From: Vicinamibacteraceae bacterium
GTDB taxonomy: Bacteria; Planctomycetota; Phycisphaerae; Phycisphaerales; UBA5793
DNA: 55,393 nt
Assembly: GCA_011525805.1 (NCBI GenBank)
Contig: WYBR01000048.1
Coordinates: 1-55,393, forward strand
Reading direction: 5' to 3'
The notes under the pieces were generated by a model. It was given only the letters and a program-made list of their open reading frames with translations, was not told where the DNA came from and ran no database searches. Shown one piece after another: positions 35,301-44,430 of the stretch. Each line of letters opens with the position of its first letter. Position 1 is the first letter of the stretch. The position numbers and the translations under genes are program-made.

Positions 35301-37682
35301 ATGAAGTGCCGTACTCGCCTGCTCATCGCCCTGACCCTTTGCTCCGCCCTCTTCCTCCTGATGCACGCTTCCAGCGCGGCGGCGTCGGGAGTGCTCGTCG
35401 TCGAGGGCGCCCGGCCCAACCCCCTCCAGATCCATGACCACCTCGTGCGCATCGGCATCACCGATCGCGTGGCCCTCACCACTATCAACCAGACCTTCCT
35501 CAACACCTCGCGCCAGCGCCTCGAGGCGACGTACATCTTTCCGATTCCCGAAGGGGCCGACCTCACCGACTTCCGCATGACCTTCAACGGCAAGATGGTC
35601 GAAGGCGAGGTTCTGCCGGCCGACAAAGCCCGGGAGATTTACGAGCGCATCGTGCGCGGCAACCGCGACCCCGGCCTGATCGAGTTCATCGGCCGCCGCC
35701 TGCTTCGCGCCCGCATCTTCCCCATCGAGCCGGGCGCTACGACGGAGATTCAACTGTCATATCAGCAGGTGACCGACACGGTGGCGGAGATGTGGCGCTA
35801 CCAGTATCCCCTGCGCACGCCTGGCGAGAACAGCATCGCGCACGGCACGGTGCGCTTCGACGTGACGCTCGCGTCGAGCACGCCGCTGCGCGGCATCTGG
35901 TCGCCGACGCACGAGGTCGAAGTCGTGCGCGACGGCGACACGAAGGCCCGCGTGGCCTTCGAGCGCAACAAGGTCAGCCTCGCCGACGACTTCATCCTCC
36001 TCTACGACGCGCAGCAGCGCGACGTGGGCCTCTCGGTCGTGACGTATCGTGAGAGCGAGGAGGAGCCGGGGCACTTCCTGCTCCTGCTGGCGCCCAAGCC
36101 GATCTGGGATGACGCCGTCGAAGTGCCGCAGGACTACGTCTTCGTCGTCGATACGTCCGGCTCGATGGCGAGCGACAACAAGATGGAGCAGGCGCGGCAG
36201 GCGCTCAACTACTGCATCGACCGCCTCGAACCGACCGATCGCTTTTCCGTCGTGCGCTTCTCAACGGGTTTTGATCTGATCTTCGACAAACTTCAGTTGG
36301 CCGACAAGGCGATTCGTGCCGAAGCGCGCAACCGCATTGAGCGATTCAAGCCCAGCGGCGGCACGAACATCAACGACGCCCTCAAGGCGGCCCTCGCCCT
36401 GCGCGACGCCAGCGCCACCGACCGCCCCTTCGTCATCATCTTCCTCACCGACGGCAAGGGCGATCAGACGCGCGAGGTCATCGAAGACATGTTCGCGAAG
36501 GAGACAAAGGACTTCCGCGATTCGGTCCGCCTCTTCCCCTTCGGCGTCGGGCACGATGTCAACACCAAACTCCTCGACGCCCTCGCCACCGGCTACGGCG
36601 GCATCCCGACCTACGTCCAGCCCGGCGAGAACCTCGAGCACAGCCTTGGCGACTTCTTCTCCGTCTTCAGCGAGCCGGTGCTCACCGACCTGCGCCTCAC
36701 GTTGCCCGACGCGGTCATCACCGAGCAGTATCCGCCGACGGTGGGAGACCTCTACCACGGGCGGCAGATTCTTCTCGCCGGCCAGTTTGAGAAGGCGGTG
36801 AAGGGAGCGGTGACGCTCAAGGCGAAGCGCGGCGACAAGGACATCGAGTACGTGTGGCCGAACGTGTCGTTCGAGCCGGCCGAGGATGCGACCTATGTGC
36901 CGCGCCTGTGGGCGGGTCGGAAGATCGCGTATCTCATCGACCGCATTCGGCTCGATGGCGAATCGACGGAGATGGTGCGCGAGATCGTGGACCTCTCGAC
37001 GAAGTACAGCCTCCAGACGCCGTACACGAGTTGGCTCGTGGCGCCGGAGTTGCGCGATGGCGGCCGGGGAAGAGGGCAGGAAATGCAGTTCCCATGGCAG
37101 TCCGGCGGGATGGAAGGGGCGCCCGCGGCGGCGCCGACTCGCGATGCGCTTCAACGCCTCGTCAGCGATGAGTCTCTGCGCGAGGCAGAGTCCGAGCAGC
37201 GAGACCGCGCCAACGAAGATGATGTGATGTTCTTCTTCGGCGGCGGCAAGGGCGGCGGAATGGAAGGCGGAGGCATGGAAGGCGGCGGCGTCCCTGCCGA
37301 TGCCGCCGGCGAGCGAGCCTTCCGTGTCGCGGCCCAACAGGCACGCCTCCGCGAAGGTCTCGCTCTCGAAGAACAGAACGTCAACACGACCTTCCTGAGC
37401 ATCCGCCGAATCGACGGCCGCACCTTCGTCCTCGTCTCCGGCTACCTCGTCGATTCCACCTTGACCGAGGAAGCGAAAGCGATCGAAGTGCAGTTCGGCT
37501 CCGTCGCCTACTTCGACCTCATCACCCTGCGCCCCGATCTGCGCAAGGCCCTCGCCGCGAGCCGCTTCATCGTCGTGATGGTCAGCCCCGACACGGCGAT
37601 CGTGGTCCGCAGCGAGGGCGGCGTCGAGCAGTTCGACGACGAGATGCGCGAGAAAATCAAGGCGGGCGCGCCGAAGCGGTGA
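35301..37682 (+). CDS. VIT- and von Willebrand factor A-domain secreted protein
   Basis: 793 residues with a signal peptide (cleavage near ASSAAASG, about residue 29). The VIT domain (about 35-165) shows TTINQTFLNTSRQRLEATYI, FPIPEGADLTDFRM and GRRLLRARIFPIEPG. The vWA domain (about 277-450) has the metal-binding site DTSGS (284-288), GGTNIND and LTDGKGD. The C-terminal third carries a glycine-rich low-complexity insert (FFFGGGKGGGMEGGGMEGGG, about 642-661), then a helical-to-beta end. GGAGG precedes the ATG. Bacterial VIT-vWA proteins are of unknown function; envelope or extracellular protein interaction is likely. It stands alone, downstream of tRNA-Ala. Confidence 0.9.
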   Translation: MKCRTRLLIALTLCSALFLLMHASSAAASGVLVVEGARPNPLQIHDHLVRIGITDRVALTTINQTFLNTSRQRLEATYIFPIPEGADLTDFRMTFNGKMVEGEVLPADKAREIYERIVRGNRDPGLIEFIGRRLLRARIFPIEPGATTEIQLSYQQVTDTVAEMWRYQYPLRTPGENSIAHGTVRFDVTLASSTPLRGIWSPTHEVEVVRDGDTKARVAFERNKVSLADDFILLYDAQQRDVGLSVVTYRESEEEPGHFLLLLAPKPIWDDAVEVPQDYVFVVDTSGSMASDNKMEQARQALNYCIDRLEPTDRFSVVRFSTGFDLIFDKLQLADKAIRAEARNRIERFKPSGGTNINDALKAALALRDASATDRPFVIIFLTDGKGDQTREVIEDMFAKETKDFRDSVRLFPFGVGHDVNTKLLDALATGYGGIPTYVQPGENLEHSLGDFFSVFSEPVLTDLRLTLPDAVITEQYPPTVGDLYHGRQILLAGQFEKAVKGAVTLKAKRGDKDIEYVWPNVSFEPAEDATYVPRLWAGRKIAYLIDRIRLDGESTEMVREIVDLSTKYSLQTPYTSWLVAPELRDGGRGRGQEMQFPWQSGGMEGAPAAAPTRDALQRLVSDESLREAESEQRDRANEDDVMFFFGGGKGGGMEGGGMEGGGVPADAAGERAFRVAAQQARLREGLALEEQNVNTTFLSIRRIDGRTFVLVSGYLVDSTLTEEAKAIEVQFGSVAYFDLITLRPDLRKALAASRFIVVMVSPDTAIVVRSEGGVEQFDDEMREKIKAGAPKR

Positions 37683-37704
37683 CGCGAAACACCGGTGAAC
37701 GCGC

Positions 37705-37730
37705 ACCAGCCGCGGGCGCCAGCCCGCACG
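37705..37730. repeat. Dispersed imperfect palindrome, copy 2
   Basis: Bases 37708-37730 match 11702-11724 at 20 of 23 positions, with a compensatory change in the stem. The core CGGGCGCCAGCCCG also occurs at 35042-35055. Confidence 0.5.
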
Positions 37731-37810
37731 CGTGGTGGCGTTCAGTCGGCGAGCGGCGAGTCTCCACGCGCCTCCACGTGGTTGCCTGTACTGTGCCCAA
37801 CTGCGGCCAA

Positions 37811-37865
37811 TCTGGCTCTCGCTTCGGGCTCGCGCCGTGTGCGTTCGCAGGCTCGCACGGGCGGG
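37811..37865 (+). repeat. 55-nt direct repeat flanking the FG-GAP gene, left copy
   Basis: By hand alignment this matches 39743-39797 at 47 of 55 positions; the right-hand half (GCAGGCTCGCACGGGCGGG) is identical in both. The two copies bracket the gene at 38019-39599. Confidence 0.65.
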
Positions 37866-38018
37866 CCCATGCTCCGCTCGCTCCTCGCTCCCACCCTGCC
37901 AGGGAGCCTCGGCCCCTGCTTGACGAATGGGATTCCACGTTCAGCACGAGCGCCGCCCTGGTAGAACTCTTGGAATAGTATTGGCGTTGCGGAGGTTCCT
38001 GTGCGAGGAGTGAGCGGA

Positions 38019-39599
38019 ATGAACCGTTGCATGAAGACGGCCAGAAGCCTGCATCCAAGTCCGTCTGAAGCCCGGCGAATGGCGTGCGGCTGGAGAACGG
38101 CCGCGGCTGTCGCGGTATGGACGCTCGTCGCGACGAATTCTCGGGCGGTCGCGCAGGAGTTGTGGCTCCAACGGCATTTCCTCTACCCTGCGGATGCGCA
38201 GAGTGATGACGAATTCGGATCGGCAGTTGCGGTGCAAGGACAGGTATCGGCGATCACCGCCCGGCTTGACGACGATACTGGGAGCAATGCCGGTTCTGTG
38301 TACCTCTACGACCTCGTGACGGGCGAGCAACTCCATAAGTTGAATCCGGGCGATCCGGTGAACAGCAAAGCATTTGGCAGCGCGCTGGCGATCGACGGCG
38401 GGCTGCTCCTCATCGGAGCGTATCTCGATTGGATCAACGGCATTCAGTCGGGCTCAGCCTACGTGTTTGACATTGCGACCGGCGAAGAACTTCGCAAGTT
38501 CGTTCCGCATGACGGCGAGTATCAGGATCGCTTCGGCCGGGCCGTGGCGCTGCGCGGCAATCTGGCGCTGATTGGCAGCCCGGACGGCGACGGCGTCGCG
38601 CCCGAAACCGGTGCGGCATATCTCTATGACGTGACCACGGGCGATCTCATTCACAAGTTCTTTGCCCCAGACGGCGCACACTGGGACCGATTCGGATTCG
38701 CCGTGGCGCTCAGTGACCGAATGGCGCTGATCGGCGCGAGCCAGGCAGACGCGATGGGAGAAGACTCGGGCGCGGCGTACGTCTTCGACCTGCAGTCTGG
38801 CGACTTCCTTCATAAACTGACGCCGGATGACGGAGTTGAGGACGATCACTTCGGGATTTCCGTCGCCGTGGAAGCCGACCGGGGGGTCGTGGGTGCGCAC
38901 TTCGGTGATGACAAAAAGACCGGGCCGGATTGCGGCACGGCGTATGTGTTCAACCTCGATACTGGAGCGCAGATTCACAAACTCGTCGATCCGCAGGGCA
39001 CCCCCGGCGCCTTTTTCGGATGGGCGGTGGGATTCTCCGGAGAGCGCATCGTCGTGGGCGCGTTCCATGACGATCCCCAAGGGTCGTCGTCCGGTTCGGC
39101 CCATGTGTTCGACGCCTCGACCGGGCTTCACGTGCAGGAGTTGTACACGACGAACGGTGAGGCGGGTGATTACTTCGGCGAAGCCGTGGCGATCGGTGGC
39201 GATTGGGTGGTGGTGGGGGCCCGTCACCACGAACCCCCCAACGGCCTCTACAACACGGGGGCCGCGTATGCCTTCGCTCGCGATACCTATGTGAGCATGG
39301 CGGCTGCCGGAGTCTGCCCCGGTACCGTGCGGGTGTCCTGGAATGGCGCCCGGCCGTCGACAACGCTGGGGCTTGTGCTCGCCCGTGCGCCAGGCGAGTT
39401 CGTGATCCCATCCGGGCCGTGCGCGGGGTTTCGCCTGGGGCTTGGATCCGACGGCATCCAGTTGATTAGCACGTTTGGCTCCGGAATCAACGGTTCGGGC
39501 CAGCGATCGGGCTTTGCGGGTGAGCCCTCGTGCCGCCGGTACCTGCAGATCGTGGAACTCCCGGGCTGCCGGACGAGCAACGTCGTTCGGATCCCATGA
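38019..39599 (+). CDS. Secreted seven-bladed FG-GAP propeller protein with shared C-terminal module
   Basis: 526 residues from the ATG at 38019 (AGGAG eight bases upstream; a GTG at 38001 is an alternative). A signal sequence ends near AVAQE. Seven FG-GAP repeats follow, each with an [D/K/A]xFG[x]A/S V core (EFGSAV, AFGSAL, RFGRAV, RFGFAV, HFGISV, FFGWAV, YFGEAV) and a GSAYVFD-like strand, enough for one integrin-alpha-like beta-propeller. The last 98 residues (from VCPGTVRVSW to TSNVVRIP) match the C-terminal module of the secreted proteins at 13.6-15.6 kb. Likely extracellular and adhesive or structural. The gene is bracketed by 55-base direct repeats. Confidence 0.88.
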   Translation: MNRCMKTARSLHPSPSEARRMACGWRTAAAVAVWTLVATNSRAVAQELWLQRHFLYPADAQSDDEFGSAVAVQGQVSAITARLDDDTGSNAGSVYLYDLVTGEQLHKLNPGDPVNSKAFGSALAIDGGLLLIGAYLDWINGIQSGSAYVFDIATGEELRKFVPHDGEYQDRFGRAVALRGNLALIGSPDGDGVAPETGAAYLYDVTTGDLIHKFFAPDGAHWDRFGFAVALSDRMALIGASQADAMGEDSGAAYVFDLQSGDFLHKLTPDDGVEDDHFGISVAVEADRGVVGAHFGDDKKTGPDCGTAYVFNLDTGAQIHKLVDPQGTPGAFFGWAVGFSGERIVVGAFHDDPQGSSSGSAHVFDASTGLHVQELYTTNGEAGDYFGEAVAIGGDWVVVGARHHEPPNGLYNTGAAYAFARDTYVSMAAAGVCPGTVRVSWNGARPSTTLGLVLARAPGEFVIPSGPCAGFRLGLGSDGIQLISTFGSGINGSGQRSGFAGEPSCRRYLQIVELPGCRTSNVVRIP

Positions 39600-39619
39600 G
39601 CCCGTTGTTTTGGCTCGAC

Positions 39620-39676
39620 GGAAGCGGCGGCAGGAAATTCGAAGCATGTCGAGTCGTTCGACTCGGTGCCGCTTCC
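39620..39676. repeat. Foldback downstream of the FG-GAP gene
   Basis: GGAAGCGGCGGCA (39620-39632) can pair imperfectly with TGCCGCTTCC (39667-39676), and inside it CGAGTCG (39650-39656) is the exact complement of CGACTCG (39659-39665). It lies 21 bases after the stop. No T run follows on either side, so it is only a possible terminator. Confidence 0.4.
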
Positions 39677-39742
39677 GAGCGCTCCGCGCCATCTCGTAGC
39701 CCGCACGCGCCGAGTTCCCCGGTTACCACGCGTCGATACAGA

Positions 39743-39797
39743 TCTTGCTCACGCATCGGGCTCGCTTTGGGTGCGTTTGCAGGCTCGCACGGGCGGG
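39743..39797 (+). repeat. 55-nt direct repeat flanking the FG-GAP gene, right copy
   Basis: Same orientation as the copy at 37811-37865, 47 of 55 positions equal. It ends 24 bases before the stop of the CysQ-like gene on the opposite strand. Confidence 0.65.
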
Positions 39798-39820
39798 ACG
39801 CCCGTGCCACTATCTGGGCT

Positions 39821-40819
39821 TCAGACACCCAGCACCTTGCGCACCGCGGCGATGACGCGGTCGTGAAGCACGCCGTTGGTCACCACCACACCGAGGTTGT
39901 TGCGCAGCGTTCGGCCGAGTGAGAAGTCGAGATCGGCGCCGCGCACGTCCGTCGCGCGGCCGCCGGCTTCGCGGATCACGATGCACCCCGCCGCGTGGTC
40001 CCAGATCTTTTCTTCGTAGCCCTTCTTCGTCGGCAAGCGGAGGTAGATGGAGGCGTCGCCGCGCGCCACGGCCGCGTACTTGCACTGGCTGTCGATGCGG
40101 TAGGGGGGCACGGTGATGCCCAGCAGTTCCGCGACCTTGGCCGAATCATCCTGGGCCGAGTGAGCCGATTCGACGGACTCGCAGAAACTCGCCCGGCTCG
40201 GATCGCTGATCGAGGTGACGTGGATGGGCCGCTCTGTGGGATCGTCGAGTTTGCGCATCACCGCGCCTTGGCCCTGCACGGCGATGAAGAGGCAGCCGGC
40301 CGGGCCGTCGGGCTTGTGACCGTCGTGCGGCAGACTCGGGCAGCCGAGCACGCCGAGGACGACTTTGCCCTCTTCGATGAGCGCGAGGGCGACGGCGTAC
40401 TGCTCATTGCGGAGGAAACCCTTGGTACCGTCGATGGGGTCGAGGGTCCAGTGGCGCCCCCTCGGTCCACCCTCGTACATACCGCGATCGATGGCGTCGA
40501 GGATCGCGCTCTCACTCATTTCCGGCTCGATCTTCTGCACGCTGGCGACGACCTTGCGGCGCAGGTCGGCATTCGCTTCGCCGCGAAGGGCGGCGGCGTC
40601 TTCCTCGCCCACGAGCGGGTCGTCTGCAAAGGCCCACCGCAGCCGGTTCGCCACGACGGCCTGGGCGCCGAAGTCCGCCACCGTCACCGGCGACTTGTCC
40701 TTCTTGGCGATCGACTCGGCGGAGATGAGCGTGGCCTGGACGGTGCGGCAGAGGCGGCAGGCGTTGAGGACCGCTTCCACGGCGGCCTGGCGTTCCTTGG
40801 CATACTTCATCGATTGCAT
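39821..40819 (-). CDS. 3'(2'),5'-bisphosphate nucleotidase / inositol-phosphatase-like
   Basis: Mg2+-dependent, Li+-sensitive phosphatase of the HAL2/CysQ group, which removes the 3'-phosphate of PAP(S) in sulfur assimilation. Metal-site blocks are VGEEDA (Glu72, Glu73), LDPIDGTKGFLR (Asp127, Asp130) and a late WDHAAG. The 332 residues resemble the longer plant/yeast HAL2 type rather than the roughly 250-residue enterobacterial CysQ. Two in-frame ATGs (40819 and nine bases later) are possible starts. No sulfur-assimilation gene is nearby. Confidence 0.92.
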   Translation of the reverse strand: MQSMKYAKERQAAVEAVLNACRLCRTVQATLISAESIAKKDKSPVTVADFGAQAVVANRLRWAFADDPLVGEEDAAALRGEANADLRRKVVASVQKIEPEMSESAILDAIDRGMYEGGPRGRHWTLDPIDGTKGFLRNEQYAVALALIEEGKVVLGVLGCPSLPHDGHKPDGPAGCLFIAVQGQGAVMRKLDDPTERPIHVTSISDPSRASFCESVESAHSAQDDSAKVAELLGITVPPYRIDSQCKYAAVARGDASIYLRLPTKKGYEEKIWDHAAGCIVIREAGGRATDVRGADLDFSLGRTLRNNLGVVVTNGVLHDRVIAAVRKVLGV

Positions 40820-40953
40820 CTCGCTTCGGGGGTTGGCGGCAGTGGGGGGCGGTGCGTGAAGAGTCGATCCTTGCCCGGCGCGGCGGCGACTTCCACACTG
40901 GCCAATGCCTGAAATGCAAGCGGCGCGCCGGGACGTGCCGATAGGACAGCATC

Positions 40954-41532
40954 ATGTTGACGCCCAGGCGACTGCTGGTCACGGATGGCTCACCCCTCGC
41001 GCTGGCGGCGTTGACGCTCCAGGAGCGGGCGGATCAGACAATCCTCTGGGCAACGCCGGCGCTCTCCGCAGCGCAGCGGAGCGCGATCGAGCGCCAGGCG
41101 GCGCACTTCGGCGTCGATCGCGTCGTCGGGCCGGGGCTTGAGCCGGCAAGCGATCGTGCGCCCGCTTCGCCCCGCACCATCGCGGAAGGGCGAATGCTCT
41201 TTGATGCGCTGCTGGCCGCGTGGCACTGCCGTTGCGGCCGCATCATCTGGCCGTGCCAGGCCGGACATGATCTCGAGCGCATCGCTCAGGTGCAGGAGGT
41301 CGTGCTGTGCGTCGGCCACGTCGCCCGGCTCGATCCCGCGTGGCGGACCGTCGGACCGGAGATTCGCACGCCGCTGCTCGACTGCACGGATGAACAGGTC
41401 GCGGACCTGATCGCGTCAGGCGGAGGCGGCATGGCGCTGGCGTGGTGGTGCGAGGGCCAGGCGGCAGCGCCCTGCGGAGGCTGCGGCGCCTGTCGACACT
41501 GGAGCGCGGTCAACCGGCTCGTGGCGGCTTGA
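40954..41532 (+). CDS. QueC-like protein with decayed nucleotide-binding loop
   Basis: 192 residues. The C-terminus has a zinc-site cysteine pattern CX7CX2CX2C (Cys166, 174, 177, 180; WCEGQAAAPCGGCGACRHW) preceded by RTPLLDCTDEQVADL, both like QueC (7-cyano-7-deazaguanine synthase). The N-terminus LLVTDGSPLALAAL aligns with the QueC ATP loop SGGxDS but lacks its glycines, so ATP-dependent activity is doubtful. The protein is also shorter than QueC (about 230). It may be a paralogue with another role. Divergent from the CysQ-like gene by 134 bases. Family placement is inference from the two motifs. Confidence 0.6.
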   Translation: MLTPRRLLVTDGSPLALAALTLQERADQTILWATPALSAAQRSAIERQAAHFGVDRVVGPGLEPASDRAPASPRTIAEGRMLFDALLAAWHCRCGRIIWPCQAGHDLERIAQVQEVVLCVGHVARLDPAWRTVGPEIRTPLLDCTDEQVADLIASGGGGMALAWWCEGQAAAPCGGCGACRHWSAVNRLVAA

Positions 41533-41647
41533 AACGGGCTGGCCCATTCCCGCGACAATTGGATCGCCGCGCGGTGGCATCGAACGCTGCGGCTCCGGGC
41601 GGCGTCCTATGGCGCGGGTGCAAGGGCTTTCGTTCACTCCTGCCCCT

Positions 41648-41689
41648 CGGCAAACATCGCCCGATGCGGGCCGATGTGTGGCGCCCTCC
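41648..41689. repeat. Dispersed hairpin repeat, copy 1
   Basis: The 42 bases match 49289-49330 at 37 positions by hand alignment. Arms ACATCG (41654-41659) and CGATGT (41672-41677) can pair around an inner CCC/GGG stem. It lies between the convergent QueC-like and membrane-protein genes; similarity fades on both sides, so the full unit may be longer. Confidence 0.65.
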
Positions 41690-41771
41690 TTTGCGCATGC
41701 GAAGCACGCCGTGCCTCGCGCGGCAGCGCGCGAGCGTGCAGTCGTGCCCGCCATGCCCGCACGGAACTTTT

Positions 41772-42719
41772 CTAGATCGGTCGGCGCGAAGGCGGATCGT
41801 CCATCACGACGGTGCGTGGAGCGGCGACGACGAAGGGATCGGGCTTCATCGCCACGGCCGCGGCTGACTTGAGCGTGCTCTCCAGCGCCCCGCCGATTCG
41901 CCCGGCGCCCATCAGGCTGCCGGCCTTGCGGTTGCTCGCCTCGGCGTCGATGGCGAGTTCCTCGGGAGTCGGCCCGGTGGCGACGATGCCTGTTTCGATG
42001 CCCGACGCGAATCGCAGCCCGATGAGCGTCGTCGCGGCGATGGCGGCCGCGGGCAGCAGGAAGAAGCGTCCATAGAAGAGCAGCCCGGGCATCGCCGAGG
42101 GTGAGCCGAGGGCATAGGCGTCGCTCGCCCCCGTCATCGTCTGGTAGGCGGTGAAGACGCCGCCGAACGGGAACTCGGCCGCGAGGCGTTCCCACGGCAG
42201 GCAAAGCGCCAGCAGCGCCATCGACCAGGCCTGGGCCGAGACCACGCGCCGCATGCCGTAGATGCTCGCTCCGGCCGCGACGACGGTTCCGACCGCGAGA
42301 TTCACGACCAGCGCCAGGCAGCCGGCAATTCCCGTGACCAGTGCGACTTGGTGCTGCACCCGGAACCAGACGTCATAGCGGCTGGTGGCGCGATTGGCGT
42401 CAGGCGCGGGCTCGATGTTGGCGCGGATGGGTGCCGCCGCCTCCACCGGCTCCTCCTCCGCAGCGCGCGGTTCATAGCCGGTGAGAGATCGCACCTCGGG
42501 CCGCTTCGCCGGTGTCTTGCGGACGACGGTGGGTTCATACTCCTTCGCCGCGGGCTCGACTCGCACCAGGCGCATGTCGGTGTAGTTCACCAGCGCCCAG
42601 GTGAGCACCTGAACAAAGAGCGAGAGCCCGACGATCCACCCGCTGACCGTAACGCTCAGACGAATGTGCCTCAGGGCCGGCGAGACGTGGGGCACTGGGA
42701 TGTGGGGCCGACCTTCCAT
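41772..42719 (-). CDS. Hypothetical multi-pass membrane protein
   Basis: 315 residues. One membrane helix near residues 20-45 (VTVSGWIVGLSLFVQVLTWA) is followed by a Pro/Glu-rich segment (55-110), then about four more helices (130-250) and a polar C-terminal tail of 65 residues. The AVG.V.AAGASIYGMRRV and GLLFYGRFFLLPAAAI segments lie in the membrane part. I recognise no family. AGGGA lies upstream of the ATG. It is divergent from mqnC across a 308-base gap. Confidence 0.75.
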   Translation of the reverse strand: MEGRPHIPVPHVSPALRHIRLSVTVSGWIVGLSLFVQVLTWALVNYTDMRLVRVEPAAKEYEPTVVRKTPAKRPEVRSLTGYEPRAAEEEPVEAAAPIRANIEPAPDANRATSRYDVWFRVQHQVALVTGIAGCLALVVNLAVGTVVAAGASIYGMRRVVSAQAWSMALLALCLPWERLAAEFPFGGVFTAYQTMTGASDAYALGSPSAMPGLLFYGRFFLLPAAAIAATTLIGLRFASGIETGIVATGPTPEELAIDAEASNRKAGSLMGAGRIGGALESTLKSAAAVAMKPDPFVVAAPRTVVMDDPPSRRPI

Positions 42720-43027
42720 CAGGCTCTTCCCTGGGGAGGATGACGCAGAAACGAACCAGCGCTCGGAGGTGCGCGTGGTCCGACCGCGCCCTCCCCGCCA
42801 TTGCAGGGTCTATCGGTCATCGGATCGGTGGATTGAAGCAGTGAGAGGCGGGAGCCGGCCGGGCAGAGCGGAGTGGCGCAATAACCGGACAGGCCGGCGC
42901 GATCGGGTCAATGCCGCGTTTTCGGACCTCACGTCTTCGATGGAGCCGCGCCAGGCATATGCTCATGGGCGAGCCGCGGCCCGCAGCGATTCCTGGCCGA
43001 CGTGGACACAGCCGACAGGGCCGGAGC
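42720..43027. other. Divergent intergenic region, nothing identified
   Basis: The 308 bases between two divergent genes must carry both promoters, but I found no box pair good enough to report. In-frame sequence upstream of mqnC back to 42911 has no family similarity. No RNA gene or repeat was seen. Confidence 0.4.
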
Positions 43028-44425
43028 ATGTTCCACCCCGATTCAACCGGACGCGACCTGACCCGCGACGCCTGCGGCTTCGACCCGGGCTGGCTCGGGG
43101 CGCTGCTCGCCGGCGAGGTTCGACTCGACCCCCGCGCGGCGCTGCGAATGTACCACACCGTCCCGCTCTTCACCCTCGGCTGCTGGGCGGATGAACGCTG
43201 CCGATCGCTCCACGGCGATCGCGTGCGCACGTACGTCATCGACCGCAACATCAACTACACGAACGTCTGCACCGCCCGCTGCACTTTCTGCGCCTTTCGG
43301 CGCGATGGCGACGAGGACGACGCCTACACGCTCTCGCTCGACGACATCAAGGAGAAGATCGCCGAACTCGTCGCGATCGGGGGCACACAGATTCTCATGC
43401 AGGGCGGGATGAACCCGCACCTGCCGCTTTCCTATTACGAGGATCTTCTCGCCGGCATCAAGGCCGCGTTTCCGCGAGTGCACGTTCACGCGTTCAGTCC
43501 GCCGGAGTTCATCGAGTTTGTCCGCTTCTTTGATCCTCCGGGCGACGGTCTCGAGGCGAAACTGGCGTACGTCTTCGAGCGGCTCATGAAGGCCGGGCTT
43601 GACTCGCTTCCGGGCGGCGGCGGCGAGATCTTTGCTCATTCGGTTCGGCGGCGCATAGGCCTGGGCAAAGCGACGGCGGAAGAGTGGCTGACCGTCATGC
43701 GCGTCGCGCACCGCCTGGGCATGAACACCTCGGCGACGATGATGTTCGGGCACATCGAGGGCGTCGCCGACCGCGTCCACCACATGGACCTGGTGCGGCA
43801 GTGGCAGGATCGTTCGATCGCAGACTTCGCGCGCGACGGCGGCGGGCGCTACAAGGCCTTCATTTCCTGGCCGTTTCAGCGCGAGAACACGCCGCTGGGA
43901 AGGCTGCCGGAGTGGGACGCGGCGGACGAGCAGGCCTTCCCCGGCGACGTCGTGGCCGAGGGCGGCGAGAGCGAACGCTTCGGCAAGGTCGTGCGCGTGG
44001 CCGGCGCCACGGACTACCTGCGCACGCAGGCGCTCAGCCGCCTCTACCTGGACAACGTCTATTCGATCGGCGCCAGTTGGGTGACGATGGGGCCGCACAT
44101 CGGCCAGGTCGCTCTGCACTTCGGCGCCAGCGACATGGGCAGCGTAATGATGGAGGAGAACGTCGTCTCCGCCGCGGGCACCACCTACTGCCTCACCGAA
44201 GCGGTGCTCTGCCGCCTCATTCGCAACGCGGGCTTCCTTCCGGCGCAGCGCGACAACTCCTACAACCTCCTGCGCCTGCACGATGGGCCCGAAGCGCCGG
44301 ACCGGCTCGTGACCGACTGGTCGCGGCAGCGGGCGCGGAAACTCGCCATCGAGGGGCGCCAGGCGCCGCCTGCGGCCGTGGAGGTTACGGTCTCGGCGGG
44401 AATCGACCGCCTGGCCGTTCAATGA
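43028..44425 (+). CDS. mqnC: Cyclic dehypoxanthinyl futalosine synthase
   Basis: Radical SAM enzyme of the futalosine route to menaquinone; it cyclises dehypoxanthinyl futalosine. The radical SAM cluster motif is CX3CX2C (Cys81, 85, 88) in INYTNVCTARCTFCAFRR. Other MqnC landmarks are GTQILMQGGMNPHLPLSYYE, MFGHIEGVADRVHHM and FISWPFQRENTPLG. The 465 residues exceed the usual 370 or so because of an inserted segment after the FQREN block (GRLPEWDAADEQAF through ERFGKVVRV). The start is the ATG at 43028. The other mqn genes are not in the window. Confidence 0.93.
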   Translation: MFHPDSTGRDLTRDACGFDPGWLGALLAGEVRLDPRAALRMYHTVPLFTLGCWADERCRSLHGDRVRTYVIDRNINYTNVCTARCTFCAFRRDGDEDDAYTLSLDDIKEKIAELVAIGGTQILMQGGMNPHLPLSYYEDLLAGIKAAFPRVHVHAFSPPEFIEFVRFFDPPGDGLEAKLAYVFERLMKAGLDSLPGGGGEIFAHSVRRRIGLGKATAEEWLTVMRVAHRLGMNTSATMMFGHIEGVADRVHHMDLVRQWQDRSIADFARDGGGRYKAFISWPFQRENTPLGRLPEWDAADEQAFPGDVVAEGGESERFGKVVRVAGATDYLRTQALSRLYLDNVYSIGASWVTMGPHIGQVALHFGASDMGSVMMEENVVSAAGTTYCLTEAVLCRLIRNAGFLPAQRDNSYNLLRLHDGPEAPDRLVTDWSRQRARKLAIEGRQAPPAAVEVTVSAGIDRLAVQ

Positions 44426-44430
44426 CTCAC

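Larger units (their letters stand above)
37683..38018. other. Intergenic region with two dispersed repeats, no gene seen
   Basis: The 336 bases between the VIT/vWA gene and the FG-GAP gene have no convincing frame. They hold a copy of the small palindrome (37705-37730) and a 55-base repeat (37811-37865) that recurs in direct orientation downstream of the FG-GAP gene. Confidence 0.5.
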
